Below are positions 16,227 through 25,281 of a DNA stretch of 64,000 nt, in pieces. The notes beneath the pieces were generated by a model. That model did no database searches. It was not told the DNA's origin and saw only the letters and a program-made list of their open reading frames with translations. The translations under genes were made by a program, and so were the position numbers. The stretch covers positions 868,001 through 932,000 of the forward strand of contig NZ_JBEJGX010000003.1 of NCBI RefSeq assembly GCF_040253635.1, written 5' to 3'. Positions within the stretch are counted from its first letter, which is position 1. Every line of letters starts with the position of its first letter. The stretch comes from Streptomyces sp. Edi2. GTDB lineage: Bacteria; Actinomycetota; Actinomycetes; Streptomycetales; Streptomycetaceae.

Positions 16227-17036
16227 ATGACCACCGGACAAGCACTCTCCGATCCCCGCCTGGACGTATTCGTGAAGGGCAGCGGCCCTGCGCTGCTACT
16301 CGCCCACGGCGCAGGAGGCGGGATCCACGGCAACTTCGGTCTCGTTCTCGACGACCTCGCCCGTGATCACACTCTCATCGGCCCGCACTACCCGGGCGCC
16401 GGCCGCACTCCTGTCGCCGACAAGCCTTTGGAACTGGACGAACTCGCCGACCAATTGACCGCGTCCGCCGTCGCTACAGGACACGAGTCATTCATCCTGC
16501 TCGGCGAGTCGCTGGGCAGCGCTGTGGCGATCCGGGTTGCCACCCGCCACCCCGAGCGGGTCAGGGCACTCGTCCTCACCGCCGGATTCCCCGTCGCGGA
16601 CCCGGTCCTGGCACTGGCAGCCCAGCTCATCAAGGCCCTTGCAGCCGCCGGTCAGTGGGAGGAGGTGGCTCGGCTCGCCTGCCTGTCCTGCATGTCCGCG
16701 ACGGAGCTCGCAGACATCGAGCCCGCCGACCTCGACACCCTCGCATCCCAGACACTGGCCGCCATGCCGCCGGGGACGGTGGACCACTTCGACCTGGTGT
16801 CCCGGGTGGACGTCCGGGCAGACCTCGCACACTTGTGTGTCCCCGTACTGGTAATGGCACCGACCGGGGACAGACTCGTCCTTCCCGTCAGCTCCTACCG
16901 CCTGGCGGCAGGCATCGCGGGCGCCAAGCTCGTCGAACTGCCCGGCGCCGCCCATGTCCTGAACGAAGCCGACCGGGCGGCATGGCTGCAGCATGTCCGC
17001 GCATTCCTCCGCACACTTCCCTCACGTGCGGCATGA
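16227..17036 (+). CDS. Alpha/beta-hydrolase fold enzyme
   Basis: The 269-residue protein has the oxyanion motif LLAHGAGGGIHGN, the nucleophile elbow GESLGS (Ser at about 96), an acid near the GDRLVLP loop, and the catalytic histidine in GAAHVLNEADR. It is a generic serine hydrolase of the lipase/esterase/haloperoxidase superfamily; the substrate is unknown. ATG 16227 lies a few bases after the predicted transcription start, so the message may be leaderless. It is expected to be induced by the ligand of the divergent MerR protein. Confidence 0.85.
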   Translation: MTTGQALSDPRLDVFVKGSGPALLLAHGAGGGIHGNFGLVLDDLARDHTLIGPHYPGAGRTPVADKPLELDELADQLTASAVATGHESFILLGESLGSAVAIRVATRHPERVRALVLTAGFPVADPVLALAAQLIKALAAAGQWEEVARLACLSCMSATELADIEPADLDTLASQTLAAMPPGTVDHFDLVSRVDVRADLAHLCVPVLVMAPTGDRLVLPVSSYRLAAGIAGAKLVELPGAAHVLNEADRAAWLQHVRAFLRTLPSRAA

Positions 17037-17217
17037 CTGCCTTCCCTGCCACCGAGGCATCAGGCCGGCCGGCCTGGCCGTGCTCGCGATCACCACGTTC
17101 ATCGTCGTCACCAAAAGCGCTTGGTCGGCTCATGTCGACCGGCTGATGCAGAAGTCGCGCAACGCGAAGCGCCCGAAGAAGGACGGGCCGGCATCCGAGG
17201 AAGGCAAGATCAACTGA
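16993..17217 (+). CDS. Possible small membrane ORF overlapping the hydrolase 3' end
   Basis: The 74-residue ORF has a hydrophobic stretch (AGLAVLAITTFIVVT) and a Lys-rich tail (KSRNAKRPKKDGPASEEGK) that looks more protein-like than a chance frame, but it overlaps the preceding gene and has no clear ribosome site. It could be the 3' end of a decayed gene. Confidence 0.25.
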   Translation: MSAHSSAHFPHVRHDCLPCHRGIRPAGLAVLAITTFIVVTKSAWSAHVDRLMQKSRNAKRPKKDGPASEEGKIN

Positions 17218-17393
17218 TCTCGTATGGATCTGGTACGGCAGCTTCAGTGGTGTGACCCCGAACTGAAAGCGATTGAAGCCCAGGAATCCGGGTTCTTCAC
17301 CGGTCTACCTGGGTCTACGTCGTACCCGCCGCGTACGCGGCTCATGGTGCCCCCAGCAGGATTCACCTCCGGCCCCCTTGAGGAGGCCCGCGC

Positions 17394-17852
17394 TCACGGA
17401 TCGACGCCACTCCCCTGGGGCCCGTACAGATCCAGCAGCCGGACCCGGGTGCCGTGCAGCCGGTCGGCCACTGTTGCGGCGACGTAGTGGTACATCGCGC
17501 GGCCGAGGACGGGGTCGGATTCGCACAGGGCGCGGACCACCTTGGCGTCGAATTCCACGGCGTCTACCGGGCCCACGGTTTCCGCTCCGAAGTGCCACAG
17601 ATAGGGCGGGAACAGCCAGGACCAGCCGAGCAGTTCGTCCCGGCCGAGGGTTTCGACGACCGCGGCGCGGCGCCCGGGGACCCGCTGGTCGAGCACCACC
17701 TTTCCGCTGCGGATGATCCAGAAGTGGTCCGCCCGCCGGCCCTCCTCGAAGAGGCGGGTGGCGCGCGGCAGCGACACCGGGCGGGCGATGTCCCGCAGCC
17801 GCCGGCGCCGGTCGGGTGGCATGGCGTCGAACAGGTCTTTCGCCGTGGTCAT
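17394..17852 (-). CDS. Cyclic-nucleotide-binding-domain protein without DNA-binding domain
   Basis: The protein has about 152 residues and is essentially one cNMP-binding beta-barrel (RATRLFEEGRRADHFWIIRSGKVVLDQRV, then GRDELLGWSWLFPP, then FDAKVVRALCESDPVLG and the closing helix). No helix-turn-helix follows, so it is not a typical Crp. Single-domain cNMP proteins of this type are common in Streptomyces and their partners are unknown. ATG 17852 follows GGAGAATGAG; an in-frame ATG 30 bases upstream is less likely. Confidence 0.78.
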   Translation of the reverse strand: MTTAKDLFDAMPPDRRRRLRDIARPVSLPRATRLFEEGRRADHFWIIRSGKVVLDQRVPGRRAAVVETLGRDELLGWSWLFPPYLWHFGAETVGPVDAVEFDAKVVRALCESDPVLGRAMYHYVAATVADRLHGTRVRLLDLYGPQGSGVDP

Positions 17853-17934
17853 CTCATTCTCCGTCCGCTGACTGCTTTGCAAGATAAGCGGTGGTCTGCG
17901 GGGATACGGGGAATGGCTCGGCGGGCGGAGCGGC

Positions 17935-18143
17935 GGCGGGACGAGTCAGACCGGGACGGGTCGGGCCGGGACGGATCAGGCCGGGGGCAGGCCGGCCCAG
18001 CTCAGGGCAGGTCAGGCCGGGACGGTTCAGACCGGGGCGGGTCAGGCAAGGCCAGCCCCGAGGACAGCCCAGCCCAGGTCACCCCAGCCCAGGCCAGCCC
18101 AGGTCACGCCAGCACAGCCCAGGCCAGGTCAGATCAGCCCAGA
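17935..18143. repeat. Degenerate short repeats downstream of the NHLM operon
   Basis: Units resembling GGGACGGGTCAGGCC, then AGCCCAGGCC, recur throughout, giving a purine/pyrimidine-asymmetric low-complexity tract. It lies between the NHLM operon's 3' end and the start of the cNMP-domain gene. No gene is seen. Confidence 0.7.
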
Positions 18144-21029
18144 TCAGGTCAACTGACGCCGCACCAGATCATGCAGCGCCCCGCCGGTGTCGGCGAGCAG
18201 TTCGGACGGGGCGCCCTGCTCGACGATCCGGCCGTCCGCCATGACGATCACGCGGTCGGCGTCCATGACCGTGGAGAGCCGGTGGGCGATCACCAGGCGG
18301 CTGGCGCTGAGCTTGCGGGTGCTGTCGATGACGATGCGCTGGGTCTCGTTGTCCAGGGCGCTGGTGGCCTCGTCGAAGAACAGGATCCGCGGGCGGCGGA
18401 CCAGCGCCTGGGCGATCATCAGCCGCTGCCGCTGGCCGCCGGAGATGGCGCCGCCGCCGGAGATCATGGTGTGCAGGCCCATCGGCATCCGTTTGATGTC
18501 CTCGGCCAGACCCGCCATCTCGGCGGCCGCCCAGGCCTCTTCCTGGGTGAAGGACTCGGCGCCGCAGATGCAGTCCAGGATCGAGCCGGTGAGGGGCTGG
18601 GCATTCTGCAGGACGACGCCGCACTGGCGGCGCACCGCCGCCTGGTCCAGGGCTGTCAGGTCCTGGCCGTCGTAGAGCACATGGCCCGAGGTCGGCTTGT
18701 CGAAGCCGATGAGCAGCCGGAGCAGGGTCGACTTGCCGCAGCCGCTGGGGCCGACGACGGCCACGAACTCGCCGGGCCGGACCTGGAACGAGACGTCGTC
18801 GAGGACGAGCGGGCCGTCCTCGGTGTAGCGGAAGGACAGCTTCTTGGTCTCGATGCCGCCGGCCAGGGTGCCGGGCTGGGCGCTGGCGCCGCGTACTTCG
18901 GGCTTCTCGTCCAGGACCGGCTTGATCTGCTCGAACATCGGCATCGCGGCGGCGGCCGAGATGAAGGCGCCGGTGATCTGGGTGACCGAGGTCAGCAGCA
19001 TGGTGACCGAGGTGTTGAAGGTGAGGAACGAGCCGGCCGACATGCTGCCGCGGGCCGGCCCGGCCAGCAGCATGAACATGATGAGCGAACAGAGCGGCAG
19101 GTAGACGGCGTTGAGGACGGTGGTCAGGTTCTTGATCCGGCCGGCCTTCTGCTGGAGTTCGCGGGAGCGGGCGAACTCGCGGGCCCAGGCCGCGTACGCA
19201 AAGCTCTCGGCCGCGGCGACCCGAAGCTTGGGCAGGCCGCGCAGGGTCTGGAACGCCTGGTTGTTGAGCTTGTTGCCGAGTTTGACCAGCCGGCGCTGCC
19301 AGCGCAGCTCCCACAGGCCCATGGCGAGGAACACGGCGCCGATGACGAGCAGCATGGCGATCGCCGCCAGCGCCAGCGGCACGCTGTACAGGAGCAGCAT
19401 CACCAGGTTCATCGCGCCGACCGTCGTGGCCTGCACGGCCACCGGGCCGAGTCCGGACAGCACCCGCCGGATGGCGCTGATGCCCATCGCGGCGCTGGCC
19501 AGCTCGCCGGTGGAGCGTTCGGTGAAGAACTTCGTCGGCAGCCGCAGCAGCCGGTCCCACACGGCCGGCTGCAGCGCGCTCTCGATCCGGCCCTCCATCC
19601 GCAGCACGGTGAGGTTCTGCAGCAGCATGAAGGCGGCGGAGACGACGCTGGTGATGATGACGGCCAGCGAGACCTGGACGATCAGGCTCTTGTCGGCGCT
19701 GGGGACGTACTCCCCGAGCACCTTGCCGGTCGCGAGGGGGACGAGGGCACCGAGTCCCACCGTCACCAGCCCGGCGAGGGCCAGGTTCCGCAGGTCCAAC
19801 CGCGAGCCGCGCAGGCTGAAGAGCATCAGCCGCAGCAGGCTCATGGGCCGCTCCGGCAGCGGGCGGTAGAACATCACGGCGCGCGGCTCGAAGGCGTCGG
19901 CGTTGTCCTTGTCGATGCGCATCCGCAGCCCGGAGGCCGGGTTGACGGCCTCGTAGCGGCCCCGGCGCCACAGCAGCGCCACGGGGGCGCCGGACTTGGC
20001 GCGGTGGCCCACCAGGGGGCCGGTGTCGGTCCGCCACCAGCGGCCCTGGAGGCGGACGGCGCGGGTGCGGATCCGCGAGCTGACCGCGATGCGTTCGACG
20101 GGCGTGACGCGGTCGTTGGCGGCGGCGCCCTTCGGCGGCTCGGTGAGGGTGATCCCGGCCGCCCGGGCGACCGTGCGGCAGACCGCGAAGGTGGCGTCGT
20201 CGCCGGCCCGGTCCGTCTCGGCACTGCCCCGTCCGGACCGGTCCTGGCGGCCCATGGACGCGATCAGCGCCTGGTCGGCCCGCTCGCGGACGGCCTCGCC
20301 CGCCTTGATGCCGGCTGCCGTGCGGTCCTCGTGGGCGCGCTCCAGCTGCTCGATCCAGCGGTCGACGGCGGACAGCAGCCGGTACTGCTGATTGACCATC
20401 TGCTGCCACAGTTCGGGGTCCACCAGCAGGTCGCCGGCCGCCTCCGCGCTGTAGGAGGCGCCGTACTGCACGCTGCCGGGCGGGACCGGCATCCACAGGA
20501 TGTCGTCGTCGGCCACCGCTTCGTCGGCGGGCCGGCCGTCGAGCGGTGCCTCGAACAGCACGCCCAGGCTGCGGGCCGTACCCAGCGCGAAGGCGTGTTC
20601 CAGCGCGGAGAGCGCCTCGCCCTGGCCGCCGTGGGCGGTGTCGTAGCCGTAGCCGTCCTGCGTGCCGTACTGCGGGAACGAGCCGGTGTCGCCGTACTCG
20701 TACCGGGGCAGTTCGCGCAGCGGGATCCGGCGCAGCAGGCAGTCCTGGGACGGCCGGCCGAGCAGGGTGTGGTGCGGGCCCGCGACCGGTCCGAGCAGGA
20801 GGGTGCCCGCTTCGAGACGGCCGAGGAAGTGCCAGTGCCCTTCCTCGGCGGCGTCGACCGCGAAGAGGTCCAGCGATCCGCCGGTGACGAGCCACAGCAC
20901 ATGCGGGCCCTCCAGGGGCACGCTGCGCAGGCCGGTGCAGTCGACGGGCGTGCCGAGGCCGCCCAGGGCCTGGGTCACCGCGTCGGTGTCGCCCGGTCCC
21001 ACGACCGCGGGCGGGGGCATGGATGACAC
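18144..21029 (-). CDS. NHLM-system ABC transporter, second (ATPase/permease) component
   Basis: The protein has 961 residues. An N-terminal region of about 360 residues is specific to the NHLM/NHLP microcin transporter family, with a jelly-roll-like start (LWLVTGGSLDLFAV). It is followed by six membrane helices and a C-terminal ATPase: Walker A GPSGCGKSTLL, signature ISGGQRQRLMIAQAL, Walker B ILFFDEATSALD. There is no C39 peptidase; the partner encoded immediately upstream has it. The two would form a heteromeric exporter. GTG 21029 lies one base past the partner's stop; ATG 21020 is an alternative. Confidence 0.9.
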   Translation of the reverse strand: MSSMPPPAVVGPGDTDAVTQALGGLGTPVDCTGLRSVPLEGPHVLWLVTGGSLDLFAVDAAEEGHWHFLGRLEAGTLLLGPVAGPHHTLLGRPSQDCLLRRIPLRELPRYEYGDTGSFPQYGTQDGYGYDTAHGGQGEALSALEHAFALGTARSLGVLFEAPLDGRPADEAVADDDILWMPVPPGSVQYGASYSAEAAGDLLVDPELWQQMVNQQYRLLSAVDRWIEQLERAHEDRTAAGIKAGEAVRERADQALIASMGRQDRSGRGSAETDRAGDDATFAVCRTVARAAGITLTEPPKGAAANDRVTPVERIAVSSRIRTRAVRLQGRWWRTDTGPLVGHRAKSGAPVALLWRRGRYEAVNPASGLRMRIDKDNADAFEPRAVMFYRPLPERPMSLLRLMLFSLRGSRLDLRNLALAGLVTVGLGALVPLATGKVLGEYVPSADKSLIVQVSLAVIITSVVSAAFMLLQNLTVLRMEGRIESALQPAVWDRLLRLPTKFFTERSTGELASAAMGISAIRRVLSGLGPVAVQATTVGAMNLVMLLLYSVPLALAAIAMLLVIGAVFLAMGLWELRWQRRLVKLGNKLNNQAFQTLRGLPKLRVAAAESFAYAAWAREFARSRELQQKAGRIKNLTTVLNAVYLPLCSLIMFMLLAGPARGSMSAGSFLTFNTSVTMLLTSVTQITGAFISAAAAMPMFEQIKPVLDEKPEVRGASAQPGTLAGGIETKKLSFRYTEDGPLVLDDVSFQVRPGEFVAVVGPSGCGKSTLLRLLIGFDKPTSGHVLYDGQDLTALDQAAVRRQCGVVLQNAQPLTGSILDCICGAESFTQEEAWAAAEMAGLAEDIKRMPMGLHTMISGGGAISGGQRQRLMIAQALVRRPRILFFDEATSALDNETQRIVIDSTRKLSASRLVIAHRLSTVMDADRVIVMADGRIVEQGAPSELLADTGGALHDLVRRQLT

Positions 21030-21030
21030 G

Positions 21031-23316
21031 TCAGTGCTCCTTGACCAGCTCGGCGTACGGGCCCTCGGCGGCGACCAGGTCCTCGTGCCGGCCGCGTTCG
21101 ACGACCACGCCGTGGTCGAGGACCACGATCTCGTCGCTGTCGCGGACGGTGCTCAGCCGGTGGGCGATGACGACGCAGGCGCAGCCGCGCCGCCGCAGGT
21201 TGTCCATGATGGTCTGCTCGGTCTGCGCGTCCAGGGCGCTGGTGACCTCGTCGAGGACCAGGATGCTGGGGCGCCGGACGAGTGCGCGGGCGATCTCCAG
21301 GCGCTGGCGCTGGCCGCCGGAGAAGTTGCGGCCGTCCTGTTCGACGCGGCTGTGGATGCCGTCGGGGCGGCGGGCGATCACATCGTCGTAGAGCGCGGCG
21401 TCCTGGAGGGCGGTGATGACCGCGTCGTCCGGGATCGACGGGTCCCACAGCGCCACGTTGTCCCTGACCGTGCCCTCGAAGAGGAAGATGTCCTGGTCGA
21501 CGAAGGACACGGAGGCGGCCAGCGCGCTGCGCGAAAGGTCCTCCAGGCGCTGTCCGTCGATGCGGATGGTGCCTTCCCAGGGGCTGTAGAGGCCCGAGAT
21601 CAGCCGGGAGACGGTGGACTTCCCGCTGCCGGAGCCGCCGACGAGGGCGACCTGCCGGCCGGGGCCAACGGCCAGGGAGAAGCCGGTGAGCAGCGGTTTG
21701 TCCAGCGGGCTGTAGCCGAAGGTGATGTCCTCAAGCGTCACATGGCCCTTGAGACGGCGGGTGTCGGCGTCCGGCTCGGGGCGCGAGTAGAGAGTGTCGA
21801 CGGGGAAGCTCTCGACGTCCTTGAGGCGGGCCACGTCGGCGGCGAAGTCCTGGATGCGGCCGGCCACGCCGTTGAGCCGGGTGATGGGTGCGGTGAAGCG
21901 GGTCACCAGCGCCTGGAAGGCGACCAGCAGACCGATGGAGATATGGCCCTCGACGGCCCGCAGACCGCCGATCCACAGGATCAGTGCGCTGTTGAGCGTG
22001 GCCAGGGTGGGGGCGACGACGGCCAGCCCGGCGCTCGGCACCCCGAGGCGCTGCTGCACCTCCAGCGTGGTGGCGTGCTGGCCGGCCCAGCGGCGGAAGT
22101 AGCCGTTCTCGCCGCCGGTGGCCTTCATCGTCTCGATGAGCTGCAGACCGGTGTAGGAGGTATTGGTCAGCCGGGCGGTGTCGGCGCGCAGCTTCTGGGT
22201 GTGGGTGGCCCGCAGCCGGATCACGATCCGCATGGCGACGACGTTGAGCAGCGCGATCCCCACACCGATGACCGTCAGCTGGGGGTCGTAGCTCCACAGC
22301 AGGAAGGCGTAGAGGATGACCACGATCCCGTCCACGCCCGCGGCGGCGAGGTCACGCGCCAGGGTTTCGGCGACCGCGTCGTTGGACTGCAGCCGCTGGA
22401 CCAGGTCGGCCGGACTGCGCTGGGCGAAGAAGGTGACCGGGAGTCTGAGCAGGTGGCGCAGGAAGCGGGCGCTGGTCAGGGTGGAGGAGATGATGCGGCC
22501 GCGCAGCAGGTTCGCCTGTTGCAGTCCGGTCAGGACGGCGGTCAGCGCGACCATCGCGGCCATCGACGCGAAGAGCGGCCCCAGCAGCGAGGTCTGGTTG
22601 CCGATCAGGAACATGTCGATGTACGTACGGCTCAGCGCGGGCACCGCCGCACCGACCGCGACCAGCAGCAGGCTGGCGAGCAGCGCGGCCAGCAGGGTGC
22701 CGGTGGTGCCGCGCATCCGGGCGGGTACGGCGCCGAGCACGCCGGGCTTGCGGCCGCCCTTGCGGAAGTCCTCGCCGGGTTCGAAGACCAGGGCGACACC
22801 GGTGAAGCTGGTGTCGAAGTCCTCGGTGGGCACGAAGCGGCGGCCCTTGTCGGGGTCGTTGATGCGCACGCCGCGGCGGCCGAAGCGTCGGCTGGTGCCG
22901 TCGTAGACGACGTAGTGGTTGAACTCCCAGAAGAGGATGGCCGGCGCCTGCACCTCGGCGAGTGCGGACGGTTCCATCTGCATGCCCTTAGCCTGCAGGC
23001 CGTAGCTGCGGGCGGCCTTGAGCAGGTTGCTGGCGCGCGAGCCGTCGCGGGAGACGCCGCAGGCGATCCGCAGCTCCTCCAGCGGTACGTGCCGCCCGAA
23101 GTGGGCGAGCACCATGGCCAGCGAGGCGGCGCCGCACTCCACGGCCTCCATCTGGAGGACGGTGGGGGTGCGTACGGTCTTCGTCTTCTTGGGCTTCGGG
23201 GCGGGCGCGGCCCGGCGGGTGCGGCGGGCGCCGGGCGCGGGCTCGGGACGGTGCCGGCCGCGGCCGGGAGGGGGCAGCTGCTGTTGCGGGGCCGCGGAGT
23301 CGTCGGTGGCGGTCAT
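21031..23316 (-). CDS. NHLM-system peptidase-containing ABC transporter
   Basis: The 761-residue protein starts with a basic, Pro-rich stretch, then a C39 double-glycine peptidase (Cys61 in AVECGAASLAM, His134 in EFNHYVVYDG, Asp154 in INDPD), six membrane helices and an ATPase (GGSGSGKSTVSRL, FSGGQRQRLEIARAL, ILVLDEVTSALD). It cuts leader peptides after Gly-Gly and exports the product. The ATG overlaps the HlyD-like gene's stop by four bases. Substrate: most likely the 75-residue peptide encoded at 24295. Confidence 0.93.
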   Translation of the reverse strand: MTATDDSAAPQQQLPPPGRGRHRPEPAPGARRTRRAAPAPKPKKTKTVRTPTVLQMEAVECGAASLAMVLAHFGRHVPLEELRIACGVSRDGSRASNLLKAARSYGLQAKGMQMEPSALAEVQAPAILFWEFNHYVVYDGTSRRFGRRGVRINDPDKGRRFVPTEDFDTSFTGVALVFEPGEDFRKGGRKPGVLGAVPARMRGTTGTLLAALLASLLLVAVGAAVPALSRTYIDMFLIGNQTSLLGPLFASMAAMVALTAVLTGLQQANLLRGRIISSTLTSARFLRHLLRLPVTFFAQRSPADLVQRLQSNDAVAETLARDLAAAGVDGIVVILYAFLLWSYDPQLTVIGVGIALLNVVAMRIVIRLRATHTQKLRADTARLTNTSYTGLQLIETMKATGGENGYFRRWAGQHATTLEVQQRLGVPSAGLAVVAPTLATLNSALILWIGGLRAVEGHISIGLLVAFQALVTRFTAPITRLNGVAGRIQDFAADVARLKDVESFPVDTLYSRPEPDADTRRLKGHVTLEDITFGYSPLDKPLLTGFSLAVGPGRQVALVGGSGSGKSTVSRLISGLYSPWEGTIRIDGQRLEDLSRSALAASVSFVDQDIFLFEGTVRDNVALWDPSIPDDAVITALQDAALYDDVIARRPDGIHSRVEQDGRNFSGGQRQRLEIARALVRRPSILVLDEVTSALDAQTEQTIMDNLRRRGCACVVIAHRLSTVRDSDEIVVLDHGVVVERGRHEDLVAAEGPYAELVKEH

Positions 23317-24119
23317 GGCAGCAGCCAATCGATCGGGTGCTGCGCGGCCAGATGGACGGCGCCGGTGGCCGGCGTCATCGAGTCGAGGGCGTACGGCGGG
23401 CCGCCGGAGGCCGACCAGGCGTAGCCGGACGCGTTGTGCGGGGCGGCCTCGAGCTGTACCAGGACCGCGAGGGGCTGGCCGTGCTGCGAGAACTGCTCGC
23501 CGAGCTGGCTGTTGCCCAGGTAGGCGCCGATCCGCTGGCGGGTCTGGGCGGTCCTGCCGACGGCCTTGACCCGCCCGCGCAGGACGCCGTACTGCTGGCT
23601 CGGCACGGACTGGACGGTGAGGTCGACCGAGGCGCCGACGGGGACGGTGGCGCCGCTCTGGGCCGGGACGTACAGCGTGGCCATCAGGGGGTCGCGGGCA
23701 TGGGCGACGCGCTCCACGGAGGCGACATCGGCGCCGGTGGTGACGACGGAGCCGATCGTGGCGACCATCGTGGTCAGCCGGCCGGCGGCAAGCGTGCGGA
23801 CGACGGTGGTGCCCCGGGCGGTGCGGACCTTCAGGACGGGGGTGTTGGCGGCCACCCGCTTGCCTTCTTGGGCGAGCACGCCGGTGACCTGGCCCGCGAC
23901 GGGGCTCTGCAGGATGTAGCTGCCCTGGCCGTGGGTGAGGATGCCGGGTGCACCGAGGGTGGACGACACGGTGCCGGTCACCGCCCATACGGACGCGGCG
24001 ATCACAAAGAGGACCGTGACGGTGAGCACGAGCCAGCCCTGGGGGCGGGCGAAGCGCACCGGAAGATCGATTTCCTCGGGCGACTGCAGCTTGGAAAGGG
24101 CCTGTTGGCGGAACTGCAC
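23313..24119 (-). CDS. NHLM-system HlyD-like secretion accessory protein
   Basis: The 268-residue protein has a cytoplasmic N-terminus, one membrane helix (GWLVLTVTVLFVIAASVWAV) and a periplasmic-adaptor-like barrel/lipoyl region (ILQSPVAGQVTGVLAQEGKRV, DPLMATLYVPAQSG). The family accompanies NHLM transporters and forms the extracytoplasmic part of the exporter. GTG 24119 follows GAGGGA. It is the first transporter gene and is coupled to the peptidase gene by ATGA overlap. Confidence 0.88.
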   Translation of the reverse strand: MQFRQQALSKLQSPEEIDLPVRFARPQGWLVLTVTVLFVIAASVWAVTGTVSSTLGAPGILTHGQGSYILQSPVAGQVTGVLAQEGKRVAANTPVLKVRTARGTTVVRTLAAGRLTTMVATIGSVVTTGADVASVERVAHARDPLMATLYVPAQSGATVPVGASVDLTVQSVPSQQYGVLRGRVKAVGRTAQTRQRIGAYLGNSQLGEQFSQHGQPLAVLVQLEAAPHNASGYAWSASGGPPYALDSMTPATGAVHLAAQHPIDWLLP

Positions 24120-24161
24120 GACACTCTTCCCTCAACTGCAATGATCTGACTGACGGGTGGC

Positions 24162-24211
24162 GGCCGTGCGCCCCGGTCCCGGGCGAAGCCAGGGATCCGG
24201 GGCACGCGGCC
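24162..24211 (-). terminator. Hairpin between peptide gene and transporter genes (attenuator?)
   Basis: On the minus strand GGCCGCGTGCCCCGG pairs almost fully with CCGGGGCGCACGGCC across a 20-base loop. It lies in the 175-base gap between the precursor gene and the HlyD-like gene. Partial termination here would make more peptide than transporter message. This is inferred from position and pairing. Confidence 0.5.
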
Positions 24212-24294
24212 CGGCACGTCGGCAAGGAGGGGGCGCCGACCTGCCGTTGTCACCGTTCAAAGCCGGCTGTACCGCTCAGCGGCACAGAAGCGAC

Positions 24295-24522
24295 TCAGAG
24301 ACCGGAGACCAGGCCCGTGGCGGTGCCGGCGATGCCCGAGGCGTTGACGCCGGTGGCGCCGTCGACCAGGCCGGTGGCGGTGCCCACGGCGCCCGAGACC
24401 GGGGCGATGGAGTCAACGGTGTTGGTGGCGGTGCCGACCACGCCGTTGAGGAGGCCACCGGACACGTTGTCCAGGTCGGCGTCGGAGATTTCCTGGGTCT
24501 GAACCTGGGCGTTGGAGTTCAT
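24295..24522 (-). CDS. Double-glycine leader bacteriocin-like precursor peptide
   Basis: The 75-residue peptide has a leader (residues 1-23) ending in the classical EISDADLDNVSGG, which C39 peptidases cut after Gly-Gly. The predicted core (24-75) has no Cys, no aromatic residue and no Lys or Arg. It is built from Gly, Ala, Val, Leu and Thr, with three copies of a G-x-x-GTAT-x-x-V-[DS] unit at residues 27-37, 44-54 and 63-73. The start ATG 24522 follows GAAGGGA. It directly precedes the NHLM exporter genes on the same strand. Without Cys it cannot be a lanthipeptide; an unmodified hydrophobic pore-forming or self-assembling peptide, or one modified by an enzyme encoded elsewhere, is inferred. 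Confidence 0.82.
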   Translation of the reverse strand: MNSNAQVQTQEISDADLDNVSGGLLNGVVGTATNTVDSIAPVSGAVGTATGLVDGATGVNASGIAGTATGLVSGL

Positions 24523-25281
24523 GGTGTTTCCCTTCGGAATGAATATCTCGAAAAAAGCTGCGCCCGAACCGTCCGGTGGGGTGGTCCGGCCGCGGCTGCG
24601 GCAGTCGGGTACCCGAAATCGGGAACCGATGGTGTGACTCCCGCGGTGCGAAGGATCAAAGCACGCGGGCGGGTTGCGCTGCTAATCGGAGAACCGCTGA
24701 TCCGGACCCCAACGCCCCACTGAATTACCGGAAGTGCACGTGCATCCATGACTTGGTGGCAGCTTCTTCACAGGTTCTCCAGTTTCACTTTCAACTCATT
24801 GGTAACCACTCATTCGGCGAACTGGACATTCCTGCACCAAACCGTTGAGGCGCAGGTCAGCGTGGGGATGAGCCACGGGAGACGGTGTGCCGACTGCGCT
24901 TTCGTTGTGCAGATCCCTTGAAGACCGCCAATTTTTACGGCACCTGAGCACAGCACGGTCACGAAACTCCACAGCCCGCCCCGGGCGGGCCGCTCGGAAT
25001 GTTGCAGAGGCATGAAATGTGCCCGATTCGCCCGGAGTTCATGGGCGGCATCGGGCGAGTTGCACGCCCGGAACGGAATCATCGGAACTATACGTGCCCC
25101 ATTCCCTGGAAACGGATCGAGTGGGCCGGAGAACGGACATAACCGCATAACGCCACGCCTTCGGAACCGTCGGTAATGGGCGATTTTGGAGGGCGCCGCC
25201 GACAGCCCGGTGGCAGCCGCCCACCGCGTACGGCACCGTGAAAGGACACCGCGGGGCCGGCGCCCCGGGAAGGAGCCGTCC
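24523..25281. promoter_or_regulatory. Long, lower-GC intergenic region upstream of the NHLM peptide gene
   Basis: About 760 bases without a credible gene. The part at 24700-24850 is clearly less GC-rich than the surroundings and probably contains the divergent promoters of the peptide operon and the PHP-domain gene. The minus-strand ORF at 24810-25148 shows no gene-like composition. Confidence 0.5.

Noticed and set aside
24295..24522. Lanthipeptide (type A2) identity of the NHLM-linked peptide
   Set aside because: The leader is of that type but the core has no cysteine and no LanM-like gene is present, so thioether rings cannot form.
13679..24522. Long plus-strand ORFs opposite the alkylsulfatase and NHLM genes
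   Set aside because: Very long open frames on the antisense strand of GC-rich genes are expected; their translations are Gly/Arg/His/Gln-rich without domains.
24810..25148. Minus-strand ORF in the gap upstream of the PHP gene
   Set aside because: No ribosome site, mixed codon use and no recognisable motif.
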